A DNA stretch of 64,000 nucleotides, from contig NZ_QNUM01000008.1 of NCBI RefSeq assembly GCF_003574655.1, positions 1-64,000 of the forward strand. The letters are read 5' to 3'. This document shows positions 44,247 through 52,369 of the stretch, one piece after another. Origin of the DNA: Cohaesibacter haloalkalitolerans. GTDB taxonomy: Bacteria > Pseudomonadota > Alphaproteobacteria > Rhizobiales > Cohaesibacteraceae. The position numbers and the translations under genes were made by a program. Each line of letters opens with the position of its first letter. Positions within the stretch are counted from its first letter, which is position 1. The notes beneath the pieces were generated by a model that was not told the origin of the DNA, did not search any database, and saw only the letters and a list, made by a program, of their open reading frames with translations.

Positions 44247-46019
44247 ATGGATCTTCAAACTCTTACCTACATCGTTGTAGGCGCGTCCTTTGCGCTCTAC
44301 ATCGGGATTGCCTTCTGGGCACGCGCCGGTTCGACCGGTGAATTCTATGCCGCAGGCCGCGGCGTTCACCCGATCGCCAACGGCATGGCAACCGCTGCCG
44401 ACTGGATGTCCGCAGCCTCCTTCATCTCCATGGCCGGGATCATCTCCTTCAGCGGCTATGGCGCTTCGGCCTATCTGATGGGCTGGACCGGTGGTTACGT
44501 GCTGCTGGCCATGCTGCTGGCCCCTTATCTGCGCAAGTTCGGCAAGTTCACCGTGCCAGAATTCATCGGCGACCGGTTCTATTCATCGACAGCCCGCATC
44601 GTGGCCGTTGTCTGCCTTATCATCTGCTCGATCACCTATGTTATCGGCCAGATGAAGGGCGTTGGCGTTGCCTTCTCCCGCTTCCTCGAAGTGGACGCAT
44701 CCACCGGTCTGCTGATCGGCACCGCGATCGTGTTCCTCTACGCGGTTCAGGGCGGCATGAAGGGCATCACCTACACCCAGATCGCACAGTATTGCGTTCT
44801 GATCCTTGCCTACACCATTCCGGCCATCTTCATCTCCATGGAACTGACCGGCAACATCCTGCCGCAGGTCGGCCTGTTCTCCAACCATGTTTCAGGTGAA
44901 CCGCTGCTGACCAAGCTTGACCAGATCGTGGTTGATCTCGGCTTTGCCGAATACACCAGCTTCACGTCCAATCCGTTCAACATGTTCATGTTCACCATGT
45001 CCCTGATGATTGGTACCGCTGGTCTGCCACACGTCATCATCCGCTTCTTCACCGTGCCGAAGGTTTCCGACGCACGCTGGACGGCGGGCTGGTCCCTGGT
45101 CTTCATCGCGATCCTCTACACCACCGCTCCCGGCGTTGGCGCCATGGCCCGCATGAACCTCATGGACACCATCCAGACCGGCGCAGTCGGCGCAGAAGAC
45201 GGCAACCTGCTGTATGAAAGCCGCCCTGACTGGTTCAAGAACTGGGAAACCACCGGTCTTCTGAAATTCGAAGACAAGAACGGTGACGGCCGCATCCAGT
45301 ATTACAACGACAAGTCCACATCCTTTGCACCGAAAGCCGAAGAATTTGGCTGGAAGGGCAACGAGTTGACCGTCGACCGTGACATCATGGTTCTGGCCAA
45401 CCCTGAAATCGCCAAACTGCCGAACTGGGTGATTGCTCTGGTGGCAGCCGGTGGTCTCGCCGCCGCTCTCTCCACCGCAGCAGGTCTCCTGATGGCCATC
45501 TCCTCGGCTGTTTCCCATGATTTGCTGAAAGGCACCTTCACGCCGCAGATCACCGAGAAGCAGGAACTGATGTGGGCTCGTATCTCCATGGCTGTTGCCA
45601 TCGTGATCTCCGCCTATCTCGGCCTCAATCCTCCGGGCTTTGCTGCTCAGGTTGTGGCTCTGGCCTTCGGTCTGGCTGCCTCCTCGATCTTCCCGGCTCT
45701 GATGATGGGCATCTTCTCCAAGCGAGTAAACTCCAAGGGCGCAATCCTGGGGATGGTCGCCGGTATCGCAACGACCCTGCTCTACATCTTCACCTACAAG
45801 GGCTGGTTCTTCATTCCGGGTACCGCAATGCTGCCAAACACCCCGGACAACCACCTTCTGGGCATCTCTCCGGAAGCATTCGGTACCGTTGGTGCGATCA
45901 TCAACTTCGCAGTTGCCTATGGTGTCTCCGCAATGTCCGCAGAACCTCCCAAGGAGATTCAGGACCTGGTCGAAAGCATCCGCATCCCGAAAGGGGCTGG
46001 CGCTGCCATCGATCACTAG
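44247..46019 (+). CDS. Sodium:solute symporter (VC_2705/ActP-like, probable acetate or monocarboxylate uptake)
   Basis: 590 aa with about 13 membrane segments, an SSS-family protein. Family blocks include FYAAGRGVHPIANGMATAADWMSAASFISMAG, FTVPEFIGDRFYSSTARIVA, GTAGLPHVIIRFFTVP and AALSTAAGLLMAISSAVSHDL. A loop between segments contains FEDKNGDGRIQYYND, resembling a calcium EF-hand loop. In related bacteria this subgroup carries acetate or other short carboxylates with Na+; the exact substrate is not shown. It is followed by a strong terminator and then by signalling genes. Confidence 0.93.
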   Translation: MDLQTLTYIVVGASFALYIGIAFWARAGSTGEFYAAGRGVHPIANGMATAADWMSAASFISMAGIISFSGYGASAYLMGWTGGYVLLAMLLAPYLRKFGKFTVPEFIGDRFYSSTARIVAVVCLIICSITYVIGQMKGVGVAFSRFLEVDASTGLLIGTAIVFLYAVQGGMKGITYTQIAQYCVLILAYTIPAIFISMELTGNILPQVGLFSNHVSGEPLLTKLDQIVVDLGFAEYTSFTSNPFNMFMFTMSLMIGTAGLPHVIIRFFTVPKVSDARWTAGWSLVFIAILYTTAPGVGAMARMNLMDTIQTGAVGAEDGNLLYESRPDWFKNWETTGLLKFEDKNGDGRIQYYNDKSTSFAPKAEEFGWKGNELTVDRDIMVLANPEIAKLPNWVIALVAAGGLAAALSTAAGLLMAISSAVSHDLLKGTFTPQITEKQELMWARISMAVAIVISAYLGLNPPGFAAQVVALAFGLAASSIFPALMMGIFSKRVNSKGAILGMVAGIATTLLYIFTYKGWFFIPGTAMLPNTPDNHLLGISPEAFGTVGAIINFAVAYGVSAMSAEPPKEIQDLVESIRIPKGAGAAIDH

Positions 46020-46080
46020 GATCATCGGCAGCGAGGATCTCCGAGGGGTCCTCGCGGCCCGAGACAAGACACTCTGAGAG

Positions 46081-46112
46081 ATCCCGCCGACCAACTCGGC
46101 GGGATTTTTTTG
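46081..46112 (+). terminator. Intrinsic terminator after the symporter
   Basis: ATCCCGCCGA (46081-46090), loop CCAAC, TCGGCGGGAT (46096-46105), then a run of six T. The start of the next gene is only 25 nt downstream, so it may act as an attenuator for the signalling genes rather than as a full stop. Confidence 0.9.
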
Positions 46113-46136
46113 GCACCCGAGCCCGGAGAACAACTG

Positions 46137-47990
46137 ATGAGCACGTCGGATTTCGCAGAATTCGCAAGCCACAGGCACCCGTTTGACCTGTTGGAAATGG
46201 ACCGTCTGGACACTCTTGGCGACAGCACCATCGCACTGGATGTCAAACAGGGCGATGTCATTCTCGACGTTGGCCAGAAGGTCTCCGGCCTCTATCTCAT
46301 CCGCTCCGGCGAGGTCGATCTGTTCACGCCAGAGGGCAATCTGCTGCTGCACCTGACGATCGGCAACTGTTTTGGCGAGCGCGCCATGCTCAGTGACGGC
46401 AAGGCTCCCAACAAGGCGGTGGCCAGCAGGGACAGCCGCCTGTTCATCATTCCCAAGGCCAGCTTCAACGAGCTGATCACCGCGTCACCCTCCTTTCATG
46501 CCTTCTTCGACAGCTCCCTTGCCAAGAAGGTCGCCGCCGGTGGGCAATCCGATTCCACCACCGACCTCATCTCCATCACCATCGGCGAGCTGATGACCCC
46601 GGCCCCGATCACCATTGGCCCGGACACGACCGCCACCGACGCGGCCAAGCTGATGAAGAGCAGGAATATCTCCTGCCTGCTGATCACCAATCAGGACACC
46701 GAGCAGGACAGATTGATCGGCATCCTGACCTCCGGCGACATGGCGCACAGGGTCGTTGCAGCCGGTCGTAGCCTCGACACCCCGGTTCGCGACATCATGA
46801 CGCCGAACCCCTTCACCCTCGGCCCCGAGGCATTGGGCTTTGACGCCCTGCTCTCGATGATGGAGCGCACGCACACCCATCTGCCGGTGGTCGAAAAGGG
46901 GCGGCTGGTCGGAATTCTCACCAACACCAATCTGGTACACAGGCAAGCCGTCTCCGCTCCCTTCCTGATCCGCGACCTGCAACGGCAGGACAGCTTCGAG
47001 AATCTGGCAGCCATCGTCGCCAAGGTGCCGCAAATGCTGGCCCAGCTGGTCGGCAGCGGTGTTGACGCCCACAACATCGGCCGCATCGTCACCAATGTCA
47101 CCGACAGCCTGACCAGACGTCTGGTGCAACTGGCCGAAGAGCGCCTCGGCAAAGCCCCGATCCCCTATCTATGGCTGGCATGCGGTTCGCAAGGAAGGCA
47201 GGAACAGACCGGCGTGTCCGATCAGGACAATTGCCTCATTCTGGATGAGCGCTACAGCGAAGCTGAACATGGCGACTATTTCCAGCGCTTTGCCCGCTTT
47301 GTCTCCGATGGTCTGGATGCCGCCGGATTCTACTATTGCCCCGGCGACATGATGGCCACCAATCCGCGCTGGTGCCAGCCGGTCCCTGTCTGGCGCAGCT
47401 ATTTCGCCAACTGGATCGACAAGCCAGACCCGATGGCCCAGATGCTTGCCAGCGTCATGTTCGACCTCAGGCCGATTGTCGGAGACGAAAGCCTGTTTGC
47501 GGGCCTCTATCAGGAAACGCTGGAGAAGGCCAAGAAGAACAGCATCTTCCGTGCGCACATGATTTCGAACTCGCTTAACCACACCCCTCCGCTCAGCTTC
47601 TTCCGCGGCTTTGCGCTGATCCGCAAAGGCGAGCACAAGGACACGGTTGATCTCAAGCTCAATGGTGTGGTGCCAATCGTCGATCTAGCCCGCGCCTACG
47701 CCTTGCAGGGTGCCATCACGGCGGCCAACACGCGCGAGCGCCTGACATTGGCCAGAGACATCGGCACGATCAGCCATTCCGGTGCGCAGGATCTCATCGA
47801 CGCCTACGACCTTATCGCCACCATGCGGCTCGAGCATCAGGCCCGCCAGATCCGCGAGGGCAGCAAGCCGGACAACTTCCTCGCCCCTGCCAGTCTCAGC
47901 GAACTGGAACGCAACCATCTCAAGGATGCCTTCCTGATGATCAAGACCCAGCAGTCGGCACTCGGCCACGCACAGGGCGTCAACATCTAG
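46137..47990 (+). CDS. cNMP-binding/CBS/DUF294 nucleotidyltransferase-like signalling protein
   Basis: 617 aa from the ATG at 46137 (GGAG at good spacing; an upstream TTG is less likely). Residues about 20-125 are a cyclic-nucleotide-binding domain (SGLYLIRSGEVDLFTPEGNLLLHLTIGNCFGERAML). Residues about 155-275 are a CBS pair (MTPAPITIGPDTTATDAAKLM; MTPNPFTLGPEALGFDALLSMM). From about residue 345 is the DUF294 nucleotidyltransferase-like domain (ACGSQGRQEQTGVSDQDNCLI), then its C-terminal helical partner. The build resembles GlnD/PII-type sensors that bind AMP/ATP and cNMP. It lies in the symporter-linked gene set and probably tunes transport or acetate metabolism in response to nucleotide state; mechanism is unproven. 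Confidence 0.9.
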   Translation: MSTSDFAEFASHRHPFDLLEMDRLDTLGDSTIALDVKQGDVILDVGQKVSGLYLIRSGEVDLFTPEGNLLLHLTIGNCFGERAMLSDGKAPNKAVASRDSRLFIIPKASFNELITASPSFHAFFDSSLAKKVAAGGQSDSTTDLISITIGELMTPAPITIGPDTTATDAAKLMKSRNISCLLITNQDTEQDRLIGILTSGDMAHRVVAAGRSLDTPVRDIMTPNPFTLGPEALGFDALLSMMERTHTHLPVVEKGRLVGILTNTNLVHRQAVSAPFLIRDLQRQDSFENLAAIVAKVPQMLAQLVGSGVDAHNIGRIVTNVTDSLTRRLVQLAEERLGKAPIPYLWLACGSQGRQEQTGVSDQDNCLILDERYSEAEHGDYFQRFARFVSDGLDAAGFYYCPGDMMATNPRWCQPVPVWRSYFANWIDKPDPMAQMLASVMFDLRPIVGDESLFAGLYQETLEKAKKNSIFRAHMISNSLNHTPPLSFFRGFALIRKGEHKDTVDLKLNGVVPIVDLARAYALQGAITAANTRERLTLARDIGTISHSGAQDLIDAYDLIATMRLEHQARQIREGSKPDNFLAPASLSELERNHLKDAFLMIKTQQSALGHAQGVNI

Positions 47991-48107
47991 CCCCTTCGCT
48001 CTAAGCCATTGGGCGACCTACCAAATGCTGTCTTACCAGAGACAGCCGTTCCGTGTCACAAGAACCCGGACGCAATTAAGGCCACGGCCAACCTGAGGAG
48101 CCTTCGA

Positions 48108-48629
48108 ATGATATTCGTCTTGCTTGGAACATTCATCGCCGGCATCGGTGCGGCGGGGGCTGTGATGGTTCTCTACAAGTTCATCCTGCATCGCCCACGG
48201 CCCAAAGGCGCTGTGCCCGTCGCGGCCGGCATTGCCATGATCCTTCTGCAGATCGTGCTCGATTATGGCTGGTACAGTCGCGCAACCGCCGATTTTGGCG
48301 ATGATGTGGTGGTTCTGCAAACCCGTGAGGGCACCAGCCTGTTGCAGCCGTTATCCTTCCTTTTCCCGCGGACTGATCGCTTTCTGGCTCTCGACAAGAC
48401 AAGCATCAAGACCAATGACGCCCTGCCCGGCATCAAGCTGGCAACCCTGTTTCAGGCTGAAAAGGATGGCCCGACCAGCACCATCCTGCAATTGATTGAT
48501 TGCACAGGAAGCCGCCGCGCCGACTGGAGCGGAACCCTGCCTCCGACGCAGGAGGAACTGCAAGGCAAGGCCAAATGGTTCGATCTCGACAAGCAGGATC
48601 CGCTGCTGATAGCCGCCTGCGAGGAATAG
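48108..48629 (+). CDS. Small membrane protein of unknown function
   Basis: 173 aa from MIFVLLGTFIAGIG; this ATG follows GAGG and gives two clean N-terminal membrane segments (about 3-25 and 36-56). The remaining ~115 residues are soluble and probably periplasmic, with GDDVVVLQTREGTSLLQPLSFLFPRTDRF and a C-terminal KWFDLDKQDPLLIAACEE. I do not recognise a family. Starting at an upstream in-frame ATG (48009) would add 33 polar residues before the first membrane segment. It sits between the DUF294 protein and the lone receiver domain, in the same direction. Confidence 0.75.
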   Translation: MIFVLLGTFIAGIGAAGAVMVLYKFILHRPRPKGAVPVAAGIAMILLQIVLDYGWYSRATADFGDDVVVLQTREGTSLLQPLSFLFPRTDRFLALDKTSIKTNDALPGIKLATLFQAEKDGPTSTILQLIDCTGSRRADWSGTLPPTQEELQGKAKWFDLDKQDPLLIAACEE

Positions 48630-48738
48630 AGGAGAAGGACAACAGACCGTGTGACGCCGGGCAGGTGTGATAGCATAGACCCGGGGAGCACCCTCCCCGA
48701 CAGAACCGTCCCCCGGTAGCAACGGTCAAGGAGACCAC

Positions 48739-49104
48739 ATGACAAAGTCAATTCTGGTGGTAGACGACGAGGCATCCATCGCCTTTGCGCTGGAACATCT
48801 GATGCGCGCCGAGGGCTATGCTGTTGAGACGGCCCGCACCGGCCACGATGCCATCGACTGCGCCTGCCATCACCATCCGGACCTCATCCTGCTCGACAGC
48901 TCGCTGCCCGACAGGGACGGTTATGACATCTGCCAGACCATCCGTTCGGACACAGCCAATGCCGACGTCAAGATCGTCATGATGAACGCCTCCAGCCGCG
49001 AGATAGAGGCGGAAAAGGGACTGGCGGTCGGAGCCAACGGTTCGCTGACCAAACCCTTCTCGCTGAATGCGGTCGTGCGTTGCGTCAAAGATCTGCTGGA
49101 GTAG
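48739..49104 (+). CDS. Single-domain response regulator
   Basis: 121 aa, a CheY-like receiver domain alone with no output domain. Acid pocket Asp9/Asp10, phosphorylation site Asp53 (LILLDSSLPD) and Lys105 (TKPF) are present. The usual Thr/Ser after beta-4 is replaced by Asn83 in VMMNAS, which may alter signalling. It is 9 nt upstream of the pseudo-kinase/exonuclease gene and presumably works with it or with a kinase encoded elsewhere. ATG follows AAGGAG. Confidence 0.9.
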   Translation: MTKSILVVDDEASIAFALEHLMRAEGYAVETARTGHDAIDCACHHHPDLILLDSSLPDRDGYDICQTIRSDTANADVKIVMMNASSREIEAEKGLAVGANGSLTKPFSLNAVVRCVKDLLE

Positions 49105-49113
49105 ACCACACCC

Positions 49114-51273
49114 ATGCCAGACCCGATGACCAGACTTGAACGCCTGAGCCTGCGACTTCGCATCTTCCTCTTCTTTGCGCTCATCGGACTGGCCTCCTGT
49201 GCCGTGGTCGTCGCCTGCCTTGTCTTCGCCGAGCAACGGATCGGCCCGGCCGCAACGCCCCATCTGGTGCTGTTTGGCGGCATCGCCTGTTTCGGCATCC
49301 TGTTTGTCACCGGCTGGGTCTGGCAGAAATTCGATCTCAACGTCGCCCAGCCCATCGAGCGGATCGTCAAGGACGTCCGCTCGCTCGTCCATGCCGGGGC
49401 CTCCCGTCAGCTCGACAGCGAAACCGGCAAATATCTGGGCCTGCTCAATCCGGCCATCCGCGAGATTGCCGGAGCCCTCACCGAGGCGCGAGAGGAAACC
49501 GACAGGCGGATCGCCGAAGCCACAACGGAGACCCACAAACAGACGGCACAGCTGGAAAGCGTGATCCGCAATCTCGATCAGGGCGTCCTCATCTGCACCA
49601 TGGGCAGCAAGATCATGCTCTACAACAAGCGGGCGCTGCAGATTCTCCATGTATCCGGCGATCTCGGGCTCGGCCGCTCGCTGTTTTCGGTCGTCTCAGC
49701 AGCTCCCTTCCGCCACGCCATCGAGCGCCTCGGTCACCGTCTTGAGCAAGGCCGCCACAGGCACCACAAGGAAGGGCTCAGCCAGCTCGTCATCTGCGCC
49801 ACGGCCGATGGCAAACACACATTGCAGGGGCGGGTTACACTGCTGCTGGATCAGGCAGCGAAGGCCCCGACCGGCTTCATCGTGACCTTTGACGACATGA
49901 CCCGCCAGTTGGCGGACAATGTCGAGAGGGACAGCCTGCTGCAGACCGTGCTGGTCGACCTGCGCCATCCGGCCGCCAATCTGCTGGCCACATCCGAGAT
50001 GCTCGCTGGCGGCTATGCCCTTGCAGCCGACGCGAGAAAGACCCTGGAACAGATGATCGCCGGAGAAGCGGCCAGACTGTCCGAACGGCTCGCGCATTAC
50101 GACCAGCAATCCCATGACATGTTGACCAGCGCCTGGCCGATGAGCGATGTCTATTCCTCCTCGCTGTTCAACTCGGTCTTGCGCCGCAACAGCTCGGAAT
50201 CCCTCAAGGTGACTTGCGAGTTCATTGGCGATCCGGTCTGGCTGCATTGCGATTCGATCACCATTGTCGAGCTGATCGAATATGCCCTGCGCAAGGTGGC
50301 CGAGGCCACCGGCGAACGCGCCTTTCAGTTGCGGGCCACAGAGTTCGAGCGCAAGATCTATGTTGATCTGCATTGGCACGGCGAGCCGTTGAGCGTTGCC
50401 CGCATCAACGCCTGGCTCGACGATCCGCTGGATCCGGATCTGGGAGGCATCACCAGCCGGGACGTGCTCTATCGCCACAAGACCGACTATTGGAGCGCCC
50501 GGGCACCCGACGGCACCGCCCACCTACGCCTGCCGCTCTCCCTGCCCCATGACCACCATTCAAGCCAGACTCTGGACGAGCAGACCCTGTTGCTGCCCGA
50601 CCGGCTGGAATTCTACGACTTCGATCTGATGGAGCGGGAATATCTCGGCGCACTGGAGGATCGGCCCCTGCGTGATCTGGACTATGTGGTGTTCGACACG
50701 GAAACCACCGGCCTTGACCCGTCCGGCGGCGACGAGATCATTTCGATCGCCGGGGTGCGCATCGTCAATGGCCGCATCATGCATGGCGAGCTCTTCGACC
50801 ACTACGTCAATCCGGGTCGCTCCATTCCCCCGGCGTCCACGAAGATCCACCACATCACCAACGAGATGGTGGCCAACGCGGCCCCGGTGGAAACGGTTCT
50901 GCCGCGCTTTCAGGCCTTTGTCAGCGATGCGGTGCTGGTGGCCCACAATGCCGCCTTCGACATGAAATTCCTGACCCTCAAGCAGGACAAAGCCGGTGTC
51001 CGCTTCACCAATCCGGTGCTGGATACAGTGCTGCTGGCCGCCCACCTGCAGGGCCAGACCAGCAGCCTCACGCTTGACGCCCTCGCCGAGCAGTTCGGCA
51101 TCGAAATTCCTGTCGACATGCGCCACACCGCCCTTGGCGACTCGCTGGCAACCGCAGAGGTGCTGCTGCGTCTCATCGACCTTCTGGAAGCCTCGGGCAT
51201 CAAGACCCTGCGCGACGCCGTCGAGGCGGAAAAGAAAGCCGAAGCAATCCGCCGCCAGCAGGCCCGCTATTGA
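49114..51273 (+). CDS. Membrane PAS pseudo-histidine kinase fused to a DnaQ-type (DEDDh) exonuclease
   Basis: 719 aa. Two N-terminal membrane segments (about 15-38 and 48-70) are followed by a coiled linker, a PAS domain (about 145-260), a degenerate HisKA-like helix pair (VLVDLRHPAANLLATSEML, where the phospho-acceptor His of the H-box is a Val) and a worn HATPase region. Residues about 524-695 are a DnaQ/DEDDh 3'-5' exonuclease: FDTETTGLDP (Asp528, Glu530), HNAAFDMKFL and HTALGDSLATAEV (H-x4-D) keep the catalytic set. So a sensor chassis carries an intact nuclease output. Its target could be RNA, DNA or a signalling oligonucleotide. The gene ends by overlapping the DMT gene on the other strand by 7 nt. 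Confidence 0.88.
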   Translation: MPDPMTRLERLSLRLRIFLFFALIGLASCAVVVACLVFAEQRIGPAATPHLVLFGGIACFGILFVTGWVWQKFDLNVAQPIERIVKDVRSLVHAGASRQLDSETGKYLGLLNPAIREIAGALTEAREETDRRIAEATTETHKQTAQLESVIRNLDQGVLICTMGSKIMLYNKRALQILHVSGDLGLGRSLFSVVSAAPFRHAIERLGHRLEQGRHRHHKEGLSQLVICATADGKHTLQGRVTLLLDQAAKAPTGFIVTFDDMTRQLADNVERDSLLQTVLVDLRHPAANLLATSEMLAGGYALAADARKTLEQMIAGEAARLSERLAHYDQQSHDMLTSAWPMSDVYSSSLFNSVLRRNSSESLKVTCEFIGDPVWLHCDSITIVELIEYALRKVAEATGERAFQLRATEFERKIYVDLHWHGEPLSVARINAWLDDPLDPDLGGITSRDVLYRHKTDYWSARAPDGTAHLRLPLSLPHDHHSSQTLDEQTLLLPDRLEFYDFDLMEREYLGALEDRPLRDLDYVVFDTETTGLDPSGGDEIISIAGVRIVNGRIMHGELFDHYVNPGRSIPPASTKIHHITNEMVANAAPVETVLPRFQAFVSDAVLVAHNAAFDMKFLTLKQDKAGVRFTNPVLDTVLLAAHLQGQTSSLTLDALAEQFGIEIPVDMRHTALGDSLATAEVLLRLIDLLEASGIKTLRDAVEAEKKAEAIRRQQARY

Positions 51274-52217
51274 CGCAGGAAACGACCGGTCAGACGCCCG
51301 TCAATCACCGTGAGCCCCAATCCGATCATGACCATGCCCGCCAGATGAACCGGGGTGAGATGGTCGCCAAGAATGAGCGTCCCGAGCAGAATGGCCGACA
51401 CCGGGGTGAGGAATGTGACCAGCAGCACATTGGTTGCGCCGGCCTTGGCAAGAATATGAAAATAGAGGATATAGGCCACCGCCGTGGACAGCAGAGCCAG
51501 CGCCACCAGCGCCGCCAGGGTTGTTGTTGACGGCAAGGGCAGACTGAACGGCGTCTCCAGCCACAGGGTCAACGGCAACAGGATGATACAGGAGGCGGAA
51601 ACCTGACCGGCAGCGGTGACAACCGGATCAACCCCGTAGGCTCTGAAACGCCGCCCAAAGACCCCGGCGCAGGCATAGGACAAGGCAGCGCCCAGCACGG
51701 CAAGCTGGGACAGCAACTCACGACCAAGACCCGACAGGGCATCAATGCCGATCATCATGACAACTCCGGCAAATCCCAGGGCGACACCGATGATCTTGCG
51801 CCCGCTCAGTCGCTCATCGCCGAGCAGTAAACCGGCCACCAGCACCGTGAACATCGGGGTGGTGGCGTTGAGAATGGAAGCTAGCCCCGCACCAATCGCA
51901 TGCTGCCCCCAGACAATGAGCCCGAAGGGGATCACATTGTTGAGGAGCCCCATGCCCAGAAAGGCCAGCCACACCGAAGGCTGTCGCGGCAGGGTCTTGC
52001 GCCCGAAAGCAATGACGCTCCAGAGCACGACAGCGGCCAATCCAACCCGCACCAACACGATGGTCAGTGTCGGCAGTTCCCTGACCGCGACGCCGACAAA
52101 CAGGAAAGACCCGCCCCAAAGGACGGAAAGAACGATCAGCAGGACCCATTCCCTCTTGCCCATGGTCTGTTGAATTGCCACAGCTGCACCAGTTTGCTGG
52201 CTGCTATACCTTGTCAT
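51267..52217 (-). CDS. DMT-superfamily (EamA) transporter
   Basis: 316 aa, or 298 aa if the Met at 52163 (MGKREWVLLIVLSVLWGGSFLF) is the start; the longer form has a GAGG about 12 nt upstream, so both remain open. Two EamA repeats give ten membrane segments. Family blocks are SVLWGGSFLFVGVAVRELPTLT, IWGQHAIGAGLASILNATTPMFTVLVAGLLLGDERL and the second repeat FLTPVSAILLGTLILGDHLTPVHLAG. It probably exports a metabolite or amino acid; substrate unknown. Its 3' end overlaps the exonuclease gene tail to tail. Confidence 0.9.
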   Translation of the reverse strand: MTRYSSQQTGAAVAIQQTMGKREWVLLIVLSVLWGGSFLFVGVAVRELPTLTIVLVRVGLAAVVLWSVIAFGRKTLPRQPSVWLAFLGMGLLNNVIPFGLIVWGQHAIGAGLASILNATTPMFTVLVAGLLLGDERLSGRKIIGVALGFAGVVMMIGIDALSGLGRELLSQLAVLGAALSYACAGVFGRRFRAYGVDPVVTAAGQVSASCIILLPLTLWLETPFSLPLPSTTTLAALVALALLSTAVAYILYFHILAKAGATNVLLVTFLTPVSAILLGTLILGDHLTPVHLAGMVMIGLGLTVIDGRLTGRFLRQ

Positions 52218-52369
52218 ATGCCCAAAACCCTCGTAATAGCTTGCAGGTCAATCTATCAGGTGCCATCGAAACGAGCCCACCCGTTTCTTGCGCAGGCAGA
52301 CCGAATCTGAGATTTTACCGGCCGAGCAGGCCGGAACGAGCGGCCAACATCCGGGAAACAGAATCAGCA

